NCBI RefSeq assembly: GCF_003403075.1
Contig: NZ_CP031557.1
Location: forward strand, 744,001-808,000
Reading direction: 5' to 3'
Length of the DNA: 64,000 nt
Source of the DNA: Flavobacterium psychrotrophum
Lineage (GTDB): Bacteria; Bacteroidota; Bacteroidia; Flavobacteriales; Flavobacteriaceae
Shown: one piece after another, positions 24,851 through 34,058 of the stretch
Layout: the number at the start of each line of letters is the position of its first letter
How positions within the stretch are numbered: the stretch's first letter is position 1
The notes under the pieces: generated by a model
Told to the model about the DNA's origin: nothing
Seen by the model: the letters and a program-made list of their open reading frames with translations, nothing else
Databases searched by the model: none
Position numbers and translations under genes: made by a program

Positions 24851-25249
24851 TTATTTATTATCTGCCACAGCAAACACCTCGTCTATCCTGCGGAATTTAG
24901 GGTTGTTAGCCACCGTAACGCGCTGTACATAAGAGCCGTCTTTTACTTTAGTTATTTTCACCGTCATGGTGCCTGATTTTAAAACCTCTTTATTACGGGC
25001 AGCCGTGGCAGCCGTAGGGCTTACAGTATAGGTACAGTCGTCTATCCATACAATATCAAAATCGTAGATTTCCTCGGCGTCCTGCATTTTTTCGGTTTGC
25101 GTTTTTTCATCGCGGGTTATAAAACAAACCTTTTTAGTGGCAGGATCGGTAACCTTAAAAGTACCGGTTTTAAATTTAGTGCAGTCATTCTGGCTAAAGC
25201 CAAATAATGGTAACAGCAACAGTAGTAAAAAAGTAGTTATTCGTTTCAT
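24851..25249 (-). CDS. Secreted protein of unknown function
   Basis: The 132 residues carry a signal peptide (MKRITTFLLLLLLPLFGFSQ) followed by NDCTKFKTGTFKVTD, a frequent start of small exported Bacteroidota beta proteins. It has three cysteines after the signal (near mature positions 3, 22 and 52). It is the middle gene of a three-gene operon, 4 bp after the GldL-like gene and 6 bp before the M23 peptidase gene, which suggests a shared envelope role. I do not recognise the family. Confidence 0.75.
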   Translation of the reverse strand: MKRITTFLLLLLLPLFGFSQNDCTKFKTGTFKVTDPATKKVCFITRDEKTQTEKMQDAEEIYDFDIVWIDDCTYTVSPTAATAARNKEVLKSGTMTVKITKVKDGSYVQRVTVANNPKFRRIDEVFAVADNK

Positions 25250-25253
25250 TGGC

Positions 25254-25451
25254 TTATCTGTTTAAAAAGCTTTTAGCATCATTGTCATTCAATACTTTTA
25301 TAATGGCACCCACTACCACCACAACCTGAAGGGCAGTGCTTACCCCAAGCATTATGCTTGCGTATGGCCAGTGCATTAATTTAAAAAGTGCACCAATAAT
25401 GCTTATTGCTGTGCCTGTAAGGTAAAGTGCGATGAGATGCTTGTATTTCAT
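25254..25451 (-). CDS. Small GldL-like membrane protein
   Basis: The 65 residues have two membrane helices (about 8-28 and 34-54). The segment IIGALFKLMHWPYASIMLG closely resembles the N-terminal membrane hairpin of the gliding/T9SS motor protein GldL (its GALFKIQHWP signature, from memory). The long cytoplasmic part of GldL is missing. Start: the ATG at 25449-25451, because the frame to 25514 runs through a terminator and a promoter box. It opens a tight operon with a secreted protein and an M23 peptidase. A motor role is not shown. Confidence 0.75.
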   Translation of the reverse strand: MKYKHLIALYLTGTAISIIGALFKLMHWPYASIMLGVSTALQVVVVVGAIIKVLNDNDAKSFLNR

Positions 25452-25471
25452 GCTGGTGGCTGATTGTATCT

Positions 25472-25479
25472 CAAAGATA
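25472..25479 (-). promoter_or_regulatory. -7 box of the GldL-like/M23 operon
   Basis: The minus strand reads TATCTTTG, a perfect TAnnTTTG, 20 bases before the ATG at 25451. It follows directly on the T-run of the upstream terminator. Confidence 0.55.
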
Positions 25480-25505
25480 AAAAAAAAGGTTACCCGAAGG
25501 TAACC
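25480..25505 (-). terminator. Terminator of the RimK-like gene
   Basis: On the minus strand GGTTACC (25499-25505), TTCG loop, GGTAACC (25488-25494), then a T-run. This is a perfect 7-bp stem closed by a stable tetraloop. Confidence 0.88.
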
Positions 25506-25535
25506 CTGTATCATAAATTAAAAGCGTAATCCTGA

Positions 25536-26906
25536 TTATTTCCACTTAAAGTTTTTTTCGATGGCTTTGATCATTTCGCTTGCAATGTCTTTATTGGTTG
25601 CGCCTTCTATACCTTCAAGGCCCGGAGATGAGTTAACCTCCAGTAGTAGCGGCCCTTTAGATGAACGTATAATATCTACACCGGCTACCTTAAGGTTCAT
25701 GGCTTTAGCAGCTTTAATGGCTATCCTCTTTTCATCAGGTGTAGCTTTTATTACGCTTGCCGTACCGCCCAGGTGAATGTTTGCACGGAACTCGCCCGGC
25801 AATGCTTCACGCTGTATAGATGCCACTACCTTACCGTCTATTACAAAAAGGCGTATGTCTTTACCATTTGCTTCTTTAATAAATTCCTGTACGAGTATGT
25901 TGGCATTAAGGCTCTTAAAAGCATTGATAACACTCTCGGCAGCCTTTTTTGTTTCGGCCAGTACCACACCTTTACCCTGTGTACCTTCAAGCAGTTTAAC
26001 AATAAGCGGCGTACCGCCTACCATGCTTATAAGGTCGTTCGTGTCAAGTGGCGAATTTGCAAACCCCGTAGTAGGTATGTCTATACCGCTGTTTAGCAAC
26101 AACTGCAATGAATATAGTTTATCGCGGCTTTGTGTTATGGCTGCCGATGAGTTAAGGCAAAATACCTTAAGTGCTTCAAAATGGCGGGTAAGGGCACAGC
26201 CATAAAACGTCATACTAGGGCGTATGCGTGGTATAACGGCATCAAAGTCATTAAGTATGCGTCCGCCACGGTAGTGAATTTCCGGTTTATCGGCATCCAG
26301 TTTCATATAGCAGTACTTCAGGTTCAGAAAGTGCATTTCGTGCCCGCGTGCTTCGCCGGCTTCTATAATGCGCCTGTTGCTGTACAGCTCAGGATTACTG
26401 GCTAAAAGGCCTATGCGCAGGCCACGTTTTTCGCCATCTTCTTTTTTATCGTAGTATTCCTGTAGCTTTTCTTTAGTGGGCTGGCCCAACAGGTATTTTT
26501 GTTCAGGGTCTACTAATATGCGTCCACTCATGGCCTCACGGCCCAGCAGCATCCTGAAACCCATTGAGTCGCGGTTGGTAAGTGTTACCTCGACCTCCCA
26601 GTCCAGGTCGCCCACGCGAATTTGTGTTTTAATAACATAACGCTGCTCGCGATAGCCGCTGCTGCTTTTTACCACACGCTTGTCTACCAGTGGCGCCTGG
26701 CAATGTATAATGGCCTTTGTATTATTTTGTATGGGGTTGATGTCAAATTTTACCCATGCTTCGCCCTCTTTTTCAAAAGGTATGATGTTGACGGCGTGGA
26801 GCGCAGATGTCTTGGCTCCGGAGTCTACACGTGCCTTTATTGTTGGGATACCCAGTTCAGGAAAAGCGCACCATTCTTCGCTTCCTACAATTACTTTTTC
26901 GAGCAT
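25536..26906 (-). CDS. Fusion of RimB-like retropepsin domain and RimK-like ATP-grasp glutamate ligase
   Basis: The 456 residues have two domains. Residues 1 to about 140 match the ATP-dependent zinc protease/RimB-like domain (PF05618 type): [20 protein letters not shown] with the aspartyl-like Asp28, and [19 protein letters not shown]. Residues about 160-456 match RimK: a RimK N-terminal segment ([20 protein letters not shown]), the ATP-grasp loop [31 protein letters not shown] and [16 protein letters not shown]. RimK adds glutamates to ribosomal protein S6 in proteobacteria, where rimB can be a separate neighbouring gene. The fused form and its true substrate here are open. Confidence 0.9.
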   Translation of the reverse strand: MLEKVIVGSEEWCAFPELGIPTIKARVDSGAKTSALHAVNIIPFEKEGEAWVKFDINPIQNNTKAIIHCQAPLVDKRVVKSSSGYREQRYVIKTQIRVGDLDWEVEVTLTNRDSMGFRMLLGREAMSGRILVDPEQKYLLGQPTKEKLQEYYDKKEDGEKRGLRIGLLASNPELYSNRRIIEAGEARGHEMHFLNLKYCYMKLDADKPEIHYRGGRILNDFDAVIPRIRPSMTFYGCALTRHFEALKVFCLNSSAAITQSRDKLYSLQLLLNSGIDIPTTGFANSPLDTNDLISMVGGTPLIVKLLEGTQGKGVVLAETKKAAESVINAFKSLNANILVQEFIKEANGKDIRLFVIDGKVVASIQREALPGEFRANIHLGGTASVIKATPDEKRIAIKAAKAMNLKVAGVDIIRSSKGPLLLEVNSSPGLEGIEGATNKDIASEMIKAIEKNFKWK

Positions 26907-27053
26907 TTTTGATTGAGATTACACAATCTAAATTAGTGTTTTTTTTAAAAGCGTAAATCGATTGGCGCATTTTTATCGAAAAATTAATATTGTATTAAAT
27001 CGTGGCTATAAGCTGCTGATTATAAATACACGTTGGTTTTTGGATAATAAAAA

Positions 27054-27074
27054 ATCCCGGCTGTAAACCGGGAT
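27054..27074 (-). terminator. Terminator of beta-barrel gene 27088-27591
   Basis: ATCCCGG (27054-27060) pairs with CCGGGAT (27068-27074). It is followed on the minus strand by a T-run and lies 13 bp after the stop codon. Confidence 0.85.
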
Positions 27075-27087
27075 CTGTATGCTGTAA

Positions 27088-27591
27088 TTAAAATTTGTAT
27101 CGAATACCAAGTGCGATGTCCGGGCCAAAGTTGTCTCCGCGGTAGTCATCGTTAAAATAAAGTTCTGGCCTAAAGTCTAGCGATAGTTGCAATGGGATAT
27201 CAAAGTTATATTCAATACCCAGGTCGCCCGCTACAAAAACAAAAGACCCACTGTCATCAAAATTGTTGCCTGGTCCTGGTCCGTTGTAGTCATAGCTCCA
27301 TGTACCTACACCACCACCTACACCGGCATACCAGTTAAAGCCGCCTTCTATGTTCCATACCCATTGGTATAGTGCAGCAAGTTTAAAAGCATCATAGTCG
27401 TTAGAGTTTCTCCATCCTAAGTCAAGCTCCAGCCTGTTGTTGCCAGAAAATGACCTTTGGTAAGAAACCTCACCACCAAAGCCGTCGTTATCACCAAGTC
27501 TAAGACCCAGTGCATTTCTTGTACCGTCTTGAGCCTGTGCGCTAAATGCCAGTCCTACCAACATCAAAGCAGATAAAAATAGTTTTTTCAT
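27088..27591 (-). CDS. Small outer-membrane beta-barrel protein
   Basis: The 167 residues have a signal peptide (MKKLFLSALMLVGLAFSAQA). The mature part shows eight or so amphipathic strands, such as ALGLRLGDNDGFGGEVSYQR, NRLELDLGWRNSNDYDAF and LALSYQW-like segments. It closes with DIALGIRYKF, whose C-terminal Phe is the usual BAM recognition residue. It has its own -7 box (33 bp upstream) and terminator, so it is monocistronic. Function unknown. Confidence 0.82.
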   Translation of the reverse strand: MKKLFLSALMLVGLAFSAQAQDGTRNALGLRLGDNDGFGGEVSYQRSFSGNNRLELDLGWRNSNDYDAFKLAALYQWVWNIEGGFNWYAGVGGGVGTWSYDYNGPGPGNNFDDSGSFVFVAGDLGIEYNFDIPLQLSLDFRPELYFNDDYRGDNFGPDIALGIRYKF

Positions 27592-27624
27592 AATGATTAA
27601 TTAGTTGTTTCAATTTTCCTTTAA

Positions 27625-27632
27625 CAAAAGTA
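27625..27632 (-). promoter_or_regulatory. -7 box of beta-barrel gene 27088-27591
   Basis: The minus strand reads TACTTTTG, a perfect TAnnTTTG, 33 bases before the ATG. Confidence 0.5.
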
Positions 27633-27721
27633 AAAGGTTACGTTTTGTAGGAATATCATTATGTTAAAGTTTTAACAGTTATCGTTTTGTTAAAACCATT
27701 ATTGCTATTCAAATCAATTAT

Positions 27722-28504
27722 TTACTGAACATTATAGGTGTTAAGTACTTCCTGCTGTGTTTGGGTAGTGGTAGGATCTATGGTAAGAAATGCAGCTATT
27801 GCCGGATCTATATTGTATTTAAAAGCTGTTTCAACATTTACCACACCTATGTTTTCTGCATAATACTGGTAAGAAGTTACCACATCTTGTGGAGTAAGCA
27901 CCGTTACCGGAAACCCTTCAAGGCTATAGGTTATAGAAAGGTTTACTACGGCCTTTACCTTTTTTACATTGGTATAATTATGTCCGCCCACGCTATAAGA
28001 TGGCAATGTTTGGTCTGCAATTGTGGTAAGCTTATAAGTAAGGGTAAAGGGCTGGCCTTCATATTGCTGCTCTACTGTGCCCGAAACAGCGCCCAGTTCC
28101 TGGCCTGCGGTGGCGCTTTCTTTAAATACCACTAAGTCTGTAACGGCTATGCTGAACGGAAATTCGGCACTAAAGTTTACAGCCGTACCACCACTAAGTT
28201 TTAAGGCATCACCATCTTTACGAATACCGTTGTTTTTTATAACATTGCTAAAAAAACCTGAGGGTGTTGTGTTGCCTGTTTGTATTTTTTTATATGAGTT
28301 AGCGCCTATAATGGTATCATGATTTGTATATACCGAGTCTCGTTCGCTTTGTGCAGCGCTGCTCACATCATAAACCCAGTAATTTCCGGCTTTAAGCGGC
28401 AGGAAAGCGGTGTCTCCGGAGTTGCTGTTGCTATCGTCATCTTTAGAGCACGAAATGCTTAATAATGTTACAAAGCCTGCAAGGGTATAAACAAGTTTTT
28501 TCAT
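27722..28504 (-). CDS. Surface-exposed lipoprotein candidate, unknown function
   Basis: The 260 residues have a lipoprotein signal peptide ending in TLLSISC (Cys19). The next residues, SKDDDSNSNSG, fit the Bacteroidota lipoprotein export signal (Lys/Asp/Asp after Cys-Ser), so the protein is probably flipped to the cell surface. The mature part starts FLPLKAGNYWVYDV, a motif of a common Bacteroidota beta-rich lipoprotein group. No enzymatic motif is seen. The gene stands alone on the minus strand. Confidence 0.8.
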   Translation of the reverse strand: MKKLVYTLAGFVTLLSISCSKDDDSNSNSGDTAFLPLKAGNYWVYDVSSAAQSERDSVYTNHDTIIGANSYKKIQTGNTTPSGFFSNVIKNNGIRKDGDALKLSGGTAVNFSAEFPFSIAVTDLVVFKESATAGQELGAVSGTVEQQYEGQPFTLTYKLTTIADQTLPSYSVGGHNYTNVKKVKAVVNLSITYSLEGFPVTVLTPQDVVTSYQYYAENIGVVNVETAFKYNIDPAIAAFLTIDPTTTQTQQEVLNTYNVQ

Positions 28505-28560
28505 AAGTGTAGCTAAGTTTAAGTTTAGCGGCTAATATAGCTACATTTTAAGAAAATGGC

Positions 28561-29391
28561 TTACAATTTTTTATCGAAAAACAAAGTTGCAACCAGTTGA
28601 TGTTCCGGTTGTAATTCGATATCGGTTTCGTCTTCTTCTATAGCTTGTGCCTCATTTTCATAACGGTACAGTTTCCATTGTTTTTTATGATATTCCAGCG
28701 CGGTAAGGTTTTCTATCCAGTCGCCGGAATTAAGATAGGTAACACTACCTTTTTTATTTTCTTTTACGGCTATGGCAGGCTCATGTATGTGCCCGCATAT
28801 TACATAGTCATAATTGTTTTCTATGGCAATATCTGCTGCGGTAGCCTCAAAGTCTGAGATGAACTTAACGGCCTTTTTAACGCTGGCTTTTATTTTCTTA
28901 GAAAGAGAATAAGGCTCGCGACCCATTTTTACCAGTATCCAGTTTATAAAACGGTTTAATAATATAAGGTAGTCATAGCCCCAGCCGCCCAGTTTTGCGA
29001 TCCATTTAGCAGAATGAACAGAACTGTCGAACACATCGCCGTGAAAAAACCAGGCCTGCTTGCCGTCAAGCTCCAGTACTACTTTGTTTACAATGCTTAT
29101 GTTGCCCATGGTAGTATCTGCAAACTTGCGCAGCATTTCATCATGATTGCCGGTAATGTAATATACCTTAGTACCCTTAGAGGCAAAGTCGAGCAGTTTT
29201 TTTACCACCTTAAGATGTGGTTTCGGGAAATATGATTTCCTGAACTGCCAGATGTCGATAATGTCTCCGTTAAGTATCAGGGTTTTAGGCTTAATGGTAG
29301 AAAGATAGTGAAGCAATTCTTTTGCATGACAGCCGTATGTGCCCAGGTGTACATCAGATAGTACCACTACATCAACAATCCTTTTTTTCAT
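28561..29391 (-). CDS. Metallophosphoesterase, UDP-2,3-diacylglucosamine diphosphatase (LpxH-like)
   Basis: The 276 residues start at the ATG at 29389-29391. The calcineurin-type metal motifs are all present: SDVHLGTYGCH, ILNGDIIDIW, ITGNHDEM, WFFHGDVFD and CGHIHEPAI. The order and the long inserted helix (residues about 130-200) match the LpxH branch, which cleaves UDP-2,3-diacylglucosamine in lipid A synthesis. The 40-residue acidic tail (EEDETDIELQPEHQ) is an oddity. A more general phosphoesterase role cannot be excluded. Confidence 0.85.
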   Translation of the reverse strand: MKKRIVDVVVLSDVHLGTYGCHAKELLHYLSTIKPKTLILNGDIIDIWQFRKSYFPKPHLKVVKKLLDFASKGTKVYYITGNHDEMLRKFADTTMGNISIVNKVVLELDGKQAWFFHGDVFDSSVHSAKWIAKLGGWGYDYLILLNRFINWILVKMGREPYSLSKKIKASVKKAVKFISDFEATAADIAIENNYDYVICGHIHEPAIAVKENKKGSVTYLNSGDWIENLTALEYHKKQWKLYRYENEAQAIEEDETDIELQPEHQLVATLFFDKKL

Positions 29392-29528
29392 CAGATATGT
29401 TTCTTGCAAATTAAGCCTGTGTGTATAAAATGGTGTTTACCAAAAGGTTATTAAAATGTTTATTGTGCAGGAGGTATACCTGTAAGCAATCAGCAGGTGT
29501 TTTTTTATTAAAATAGGGCAGAAGATGT

Positions 29529-29536
29529 TACATTTG
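29529..29536 (+). promoter_or_regulatory. -7 box of aroC
   Basis: TACATTTG is a perfect TAnnTTTG, 16 bases before the aroC ATG. Confidence 0.55.
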
Positions 29537-29552
29537 TTTAAAACACATTATT

Positions 29553-30617
29553 ATGGCAGGCAATACTTACGGTACACTTTACAGGCTTACAACATTTGGA
29601 GAATCGCACGGGGCGGCAATAGGCGGCGTTATAGACGGTTGCCCTCCGGGTATTGAACTAAATACCGATGCCATACAGTATGAGCTTAACCGCCGCAAGC
29701 CGGGCCAAAGTGCTATAGTTACACAGCGTAAGGAGCCGGATGAGGTTCAGTTTCTTTCCGGCATATTCGAAGGGAAAACTACCGGTGCGCCCATAGGTTT
29801 TATAGTGCCAAATACCAACCAAAAATCTCAGGACTACTCGCATATAAAAGACGTGTACCGCCCCTCTCATGCTGATTATACTTATGATAAGAAGTATGGC
29901 GTGCGCGATTACCGTGGCGGAGGCCGCAGTTCTGCACGCGAAACAATAAGCAGGGTAGTGGGAGGCGCGATTGCAAAACAAATGCTGCCAGGTATTACAA
30001 TTAATGCATATACATCATCTGTAGGTGATATTGCTCTAAATACACCTTACCAGGATCTTGACTTTAATTTGATAGAAAGCAATGCTGTGCGCTGCCCTGA
30101 TACGGCACTTGCCGAAAAAATGGAAGATTATATCAAGGAGATACGTAAACAGGGCGATACCGTAGGAGGTACTGTAACCTGTGTTATTAAAAATGTGTCT
30201 GCGGGTTTAGGAGAGCCTGTTTTTGATAAACTGCATTCCGAGCTTGGTAAGGCAATGCTGAGTATTAATGCTGTTAAGGGCTTTGAATATGGTAGTGGTT
30301 TTGAAGGCTCTAAAATGAAAGGCAGCGAACATAACGATTTGTTTAATGCCGATGGCTCTACTAAAACAAACCTTAGTGGTGGTATACAGGGCGGTATTAG
30401 CAATGGTATGGATATTTATTTTAAAGTAGCTTTTAAGCCGGTAGCTACTATTATGCAGGCTCAGGAGACTATAGACAGCCACGGCAACGTTACAGAAATG
30501 CACGGTAAGGGCAGGCATGACCCGTGTGTAGTGCCACGCGCTGTACCTATAGTTGAGGCTATGGCGGCACTTGTTTTAGCAGATTTTTATTTATTAAACA
30601 AATCTCAGTATATATAG
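29553..30617 (+). CDS. aroC: Chorismate synthase
   Basis: It converts 5-enolpyruvylshikimate-3-phosphate to chorismate using reduced FMN, the last shikimate-pathway step. The 354 residues match the family: [20 protein letters not shown] at the N-terminus, [20 protein letters not shown] in the middle, [20 protein letters not shown] and [18 protein letters not shown] near the end. It starts 16 bp after a perfect -7 box. No other aro genes are next to it; the genes downstream are T9SS cargo with their own promoters. Confidence 0.97.
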   Translation: MAGNTYGTLYRLTTFGESHGAAIGGVIDGCPPGIELNTDAIQYELNRRKPGQSAIVTQRKEPDEVQFLSGIFEGKTTGAPIGFIVPNTNQKSQDYSHIKDVYRPSHADYTYDKKYGVRDYRGGGRSSARETISRVVGGAIAKQMLPGITINAYTSSVGDIALNTPYQDLDFNLIESNAVRCPDTALAEKMEDYIKEIRKQGDTVGGTVTCVIKNVSAGLGEPVFDKLHSELGKAMLSINAVKGFEYGSGFEGSKMKGSEHNDLFNADGSTKTNLSGGIQGGISNGMDIYFKVAFKPVATIMQAQETIDSHGNVTEMHGKGRHDPCVVPRAVPIVEAMAALVLADFYLLNKSQYI

Positions 30618-30689
30618 GATAAAATTTATAGTGTCTGTTAGATTATAATTGAATGTGTGTTTATTCTTCATAAATTTAATATAAATAAA

Positions 30690-30719
30690 TTGTAAGGAAT
30701 TTGAAAATTGTTATTTTTG
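30690..30719 (+). promoter_or_regulatory. Promoter of first T9SS cargo gene
   Basis: TTG (30690-30692), 19 bases, then TATTTTTG (30712-30719), a full consensus promoter. The ATG at 30741 follows after 21 bases. Confidence 0.75.
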
Positions 30720-30740
30720 GTAAAAATTAAAACTATCATC

Positions 30741-32330
30741 ATGAAAAAAATTTTACTTACTGGTGCTATGTTAGCCTCTTTTGGGTTATCATTTGGACAG
30801 GTAGCACTTAATGAGAATTTTGAGGGAACAACATTTCCTCCTACAGGCTGGACGATTGAAAGAACTATCTCAGATCCTGACTATACATGGTTTGCTGCTA
30901 CCGGCGACAACGCAATTAGTGGAAACCAATCTGCAGCGGTTGCCTATAATTCAGATGAAGATTCTGATGAGTCACTTATCAGCCCAAGCTTTAGTCTTGC
31001 CGGCTATACAACAGCCTATTTTAACTTTACAGCTTCTTTAGGGTATGACTGGATGGTAGCTCCTGATAATAATGGAGATCTTTTTGCAAAAATATCAACA
31101 GATGGAGGAGCAACCTGGACGCAAGTTTGGGTAGAAGAAGATGAAGGTGAATTTGAAAACTATGCTCCGCTTTTAAAGCGTATAGACATAAGCGATTATG
31201 CAGGAGAAACAAATGTTAAGATTAAGTTTCAATATGTTGCTTTTGATGCTGACCTTGCCAGGATTGACGATGTTAGTATAACAGCATGTGCACCTATAAG
31301 CGGACTTACTCTTGATGATCTTTCAAGTACATCTGCATCATTTACAATAGATGGTACTTCTACAGGATATAGTGTAGAATATGGTGTAACAGGCTTTACA
31401 TTAGGAAGCGGTACTACAATAAATACTACACAGCCACAATTTTTACTTGATGGTTTAACAGAAGGTACCAGCTATAGCTTCTATATTACAGCAACTTGTG
31501 GTGGTACTGCTAACAGCGGTTGGGAAGGCCCTTATTCTTTCTACACGCCACTAATATCAGCTACATCAGTACCATATGCTTATGGGTTTGAAAATACTCC
31601 ATTAGCAGCCGGTGGTTGGTATACTGAGTTAGTAAATGAAGAAGGAGCAGCGTGGGGCAGATACATGGGAGGCACTGATTTCCCTGCACAGGAGGGTACT
31701 TATTTTGCTGCGGCTATAGGTACAGCAGCAGATGGAGATTCTTGGTTGTTTTCTCGCGGCCTTAGGTTAGTAGGTGGTACAGATATCAGCTATTCTTATT
31801 TTGTAAAAGAAATTGCGTTAGATACAGCCGGTAACGGTAATGAAAATTACCTTACTGTTACAATTGGTTCAGATAAGACTTCTGATGCGCAAACCATAAC
31901 TCTTGTGCCTCAGGAGGAGATTACTGATGAAGAGTATGTACAAAAAACAGGTTCTTATACAGTACCTGCAGATGGTATATATTATATAGGTTTTCATTAT
32001 GAAGGGCCGGCAAACACAGCAGCTGCAAATGGTGCGCTTGTTCTTGATGGCTTTAATGTAACTGGAACTACAGGTGTAAATGAGCAAGTTGCTTCAGCAA
32101 TTTCAGTATTCCCTAACCCGGCAGTTTCGGTAGTTAATGTTGCAAATACTAATGGTGCACTTATAAATAACATTAAAGTAGCCGATCTTAATGGGCGTAC
32201 AGTTAAAAATAATAAGTTTGATGGGCTTACAGATGTTCAGGTAAATATTTCAGATCTTGCTTCTGGAGTTTATATGATGACAATTAGTTCTGACAAAGGC
32301 ACCACGACAAAGAAAATTGTTAAAAATTAA
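30741..32330 (+). CDS. T9SS-exported multidomain protein A (cleaved-adhesin/FN3 type)
   Basis: The 529 residues have a signal peptide (MKKILLTGAMLASFGLSFGQ). A first choice-of-anchor J/cleaved-adhesin-like domain (about 24-185) opens with NENFEGTTFPPTGWTIE. A fibronectin III-like domain covers about 190-275, and a second adhesin-like domain about 280-440. The type A sorting domain (about 455-529) has VFPNPAVSVVNV, LNGRTVK and a basic end KKIVKN. The sorting domain directs passage through the T9SS and removal or anchoring at the surface. It is the first of three tandem paralogues sharing signal peptide, 5' leader and sorting domain. The start is the ATG at 30741, after the promoter. Confidence 0.88.
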   Translation: MKKILLTGAMLASFGLSFGQVALNENFEGTTFPPTGWTIERTISDPDYTWFAATGDNAISGNQSAAVAYNSDEDSDESLISPSFSLAGYTTAYFNFTASLGYDWMVAPDNNGDLFAKISTDGGATWTQVWVEEDEGEFENYAPLLKRIDISDYAGETNVKIKFQYVAFDADLARIDDVSITACAPISGLTLDDLSSTSASFTIDGTSTGYSVEYGVTGFTLGSGTTINTTQPQFLLDGLTEGTSYSFYITATCGGTANSGWEGPYSFYTPLISATSVPYAYGFENTPLAAGGWYTELVNEEGAAWGRYMGGTDFPAQEGTYFAAAIGTAADGDSWLFSRGLRLVGGTDISYSYFVKEIALDTAGNGNENYLTVTIGSDKTSDAQTITLVPQEEITDEEYVQKTGSYTVPADGIYYIGFHYEGPANTAAANGALVLDGFNVTGTTGVNEQVASAISVFPNPAVSVVNVANTNGALINNIKVADLNGRTVKNNKFDGLTDVQVNISDLASGVYMMTISSDKGTTTKKIVKN

Positions 32331-32358
32331 ATAACGATTTTTTAATAATTTGAAAATT

Positions 32359-32382
32359 AAGCCGTTGCAAATGCAACGGCTT
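32359..32382 (+). terminator. Terminator of T9SS cargo gene A
   Basis: AAGCCGTTGCA pairs with TGCAACGGCTT around an AA loop and is followed by a T-run. Perfect stem. Confidence 0.93.
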
Positions 32383-32516
32383 TTTTGTAAGAACAATAGG
32401 CGAGCGGTTTTTTTTGAATTATTCAACAAATGCGCTGATAATGCATTGTTTTCTAACTTTTAGAAGTATAATTTAATCATTATCGTATTTAAAATTGATA
32501 AAAAGTGAAATAATAA

Positions 32517-32547
32517 TTGTTTTGTATTGTAGTTTTTACTAATTTTA
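32517..32547 (+). promoter_or_regulatory. Probable promoter of T9SS cargo gene B
   Basis: TTG (32517-32519), 20 bases, then TAATTTTA (32540-32547), 7 of 8 matches to TAnnTTTG. The ATG is 23 bases downstream. Confidence 0.5.
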
Positions 32548-32570
32548 GCACCTTTAAAAACTATCATACA

Positions 32571-33884
32571 ATGAAAAAACTTTTACTTACGGGTGCTGCT
32601 TTAATGGCACTTTCATTTGGGGCAAGAGCACAATTTAGCTGTGCTGAAGCTCTTGAACTACCTATAGGAATTACTACTGTAGGAACTATTGCTGGTGATT
32701 ATTATGCAGAAGGATGCTTTGCAACTACAAGTACTACAAATCCTGATGCTGCAACTGCTGCAAACTGGTATAAAGTTACCGCTCCTGCTAATGGTGCTTT
32801 TAGGATTAATACAAACGTACAAGGAAATGATCCTGAAGGTGATACACGTGTAGCTGTATATTCTGGTACTTGTGATGCACTTACTTGCTGGACGACTGGT
32901 GATGACAAGTATTTTAATATAATTTATGATGATCAGGGAAACCCGATATCTTACGATCCAAATAATGTTCTTTATGCAGATTTTGAATTTCCTGTTGTAG
33001 CTGGTCAAACTTATTATATTGCTTTTGATGATGCATATGTAGATACAGGCTTTGATGTTGAATTAACATTCAACGATCCTTCTTGTGTTGATAACAGCCT
33101 TCACGAAGACTGGACAAACCTTGCAAACTGGTATTTCTGCTGGGCTAGGCCAAATCCATCTACAACTGTTAGAAACAAGTGGCAGCTAATGACAGACTAC
33201 GATTTTGGTGGTACTGATTATAATTATGATAACACAGCTGCTATATTCTCAGCTCAGGGTACAGCAAATGATGATTTCCTTATTTCAAGCGAGAAAAATC
33301 TTGTAGGTGGTACTGAGTATACTTTAAATGTAACTTACAATGGTGTAAATACTCAAACTCAGGCTGGTGCTGTAGTTGAAGCTGATGAGAGTTTTGAAGT
33401 TTATGTGTTTAATATTGTAAATAACTCATATACTCCGGTAGCCTTAATAGGAGAAGAAACTGGTATTGCTCAATCAGGAACAGATCTTAATGTGCTTAAA
33501 GAAAACGCTACTTTGGGTTCATATACCTTTACTCCTGATGCTGATGGTGAGTACTTTTTTGGTATTCATTCAACAAGCCAGTCAGGTGGTGCTCTATTAG
33601 TATTTGAGGTTAATGTTGATGGTGCAATGGGTACTGTTAAGAATGATGTTTCTAACATTGCTGTATTCCCTAACCCTACATCAAATGTTGTAAATGTTGC
33701 AAGCGCTGGCGCACTTGTAAATAATGTAGCAGTTACAGATCTTAACGGGCGTACTGTTAAGTCTGCTAAATTTGATGGTGTAACTAATGCTCAGGTAAAT
33801 ATTTCAGATCTTGCTTCTGGTGTTTACATGATGACTATTTCATCTGATAAAGGTACTTCTACTAAAAAGATCGTTAAAAACTAA
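32571..33884 (+). CDS. T9SS-exported multidomain protein B
   Basis: The 437 residues start at the ATG at 32571 (MKKLLLTGAALMALSFGARA signal peptide). The N-terminal part (about 22-165) begins SCAEALELPIG and contains ANWYKVTAPANGAFRINT and RVAVYSGTCDALTCW, a pre-peptidase C-like beta domain. A second adhesin-like domain (about 170-355) has NDDFLISSEKNLVGG. The type A sorting domain (about 360-437) has VFPNPTSNVVNV and ends STKKIVKN. The sorting domain is nearly the same as in protein A, including a 29-base identical stretch at DNA level. A function beyond surface exposure is not visible. Confidence 0.87.
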   Translation: MKKLLLTGAALMALSFGARAQFSCAEALELPIGITTVGTIAGDYYAEGCFATTSTTNPDAATAANWYKVTAPANGAFRINTNVQGNDPEGDTRVAVYSGTCDALTCWTTGDDKYFNIIYDDQGNPISYDPNNVLYADFEFPVVAGQTYYIAFDDAYVDTGFDVELTFNDPSCVDNSLHEDWTNLANWYFCWARPNPSTTVRNKWQLMTDYDFGGTDYNYDNTAAIFSAQGTANDDFLISSEKNLVGGTEYTLNVTYNGVNTQTQAGAVVEADESFEVYVFNIVNNSYTPVALIGEETGIAQSGTDLNVLKENATLGSYTFTPDADGEYFFGIHSTSQSGGALLVFEVNVDGAMGTVKNDVSNIAVFPNPTSNVVNVASAGALVNNVAVTDLNGRTVKSAKFDGVTNAQVNISDLASGVYMMTISSDKGTSTKKIVKN

Positions 33885-33911
33885 TTACTTAGTTTCTAAA
33901 CATACTTTAAG

Positions 33912-33932
33912 GCCGCTGCATTTTGCAGCGGC
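33912..33932 (+). terminator. Terminator of T9SS cargo gene B
   Basis: GCCGCTGCA (33912-33920) pairs with TGCAGCGGC (33924-33932), followed by TTTTTT. Perfect 9-bp stem. Confidence 0.93.
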
Positions 33933-34028
33933 TTTTTTATTTGCATTTTTATCTGTTATATGCGGTAAACGCTGCATTTAAAAAGGTAAACACGAATTTT
34001 TGCTGCGCTATTTTTTAATGTTTGTGAT

Positions 34029-34036
34029 TAATTTTA
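34029..34036 (+). promoter_or_regulatory. Probable -7 box of T9SS cargo gene C
   Basis: TAATTTTA, the same 7-of-8 variant used by gene B, 22 bases before the ATG. No -33 TTG was found at the right spacing. Confidence 0.4.
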
Positions 34037-34058
34037 TCATATTAAAAAACTATCACAA

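Noticed and set aside
29465..29482. Palindrome AGGTATACCT before aroC considered as an operator
   Set aside because: Ten bases only, with no second copy and too far from the -7 box to be persuasive.
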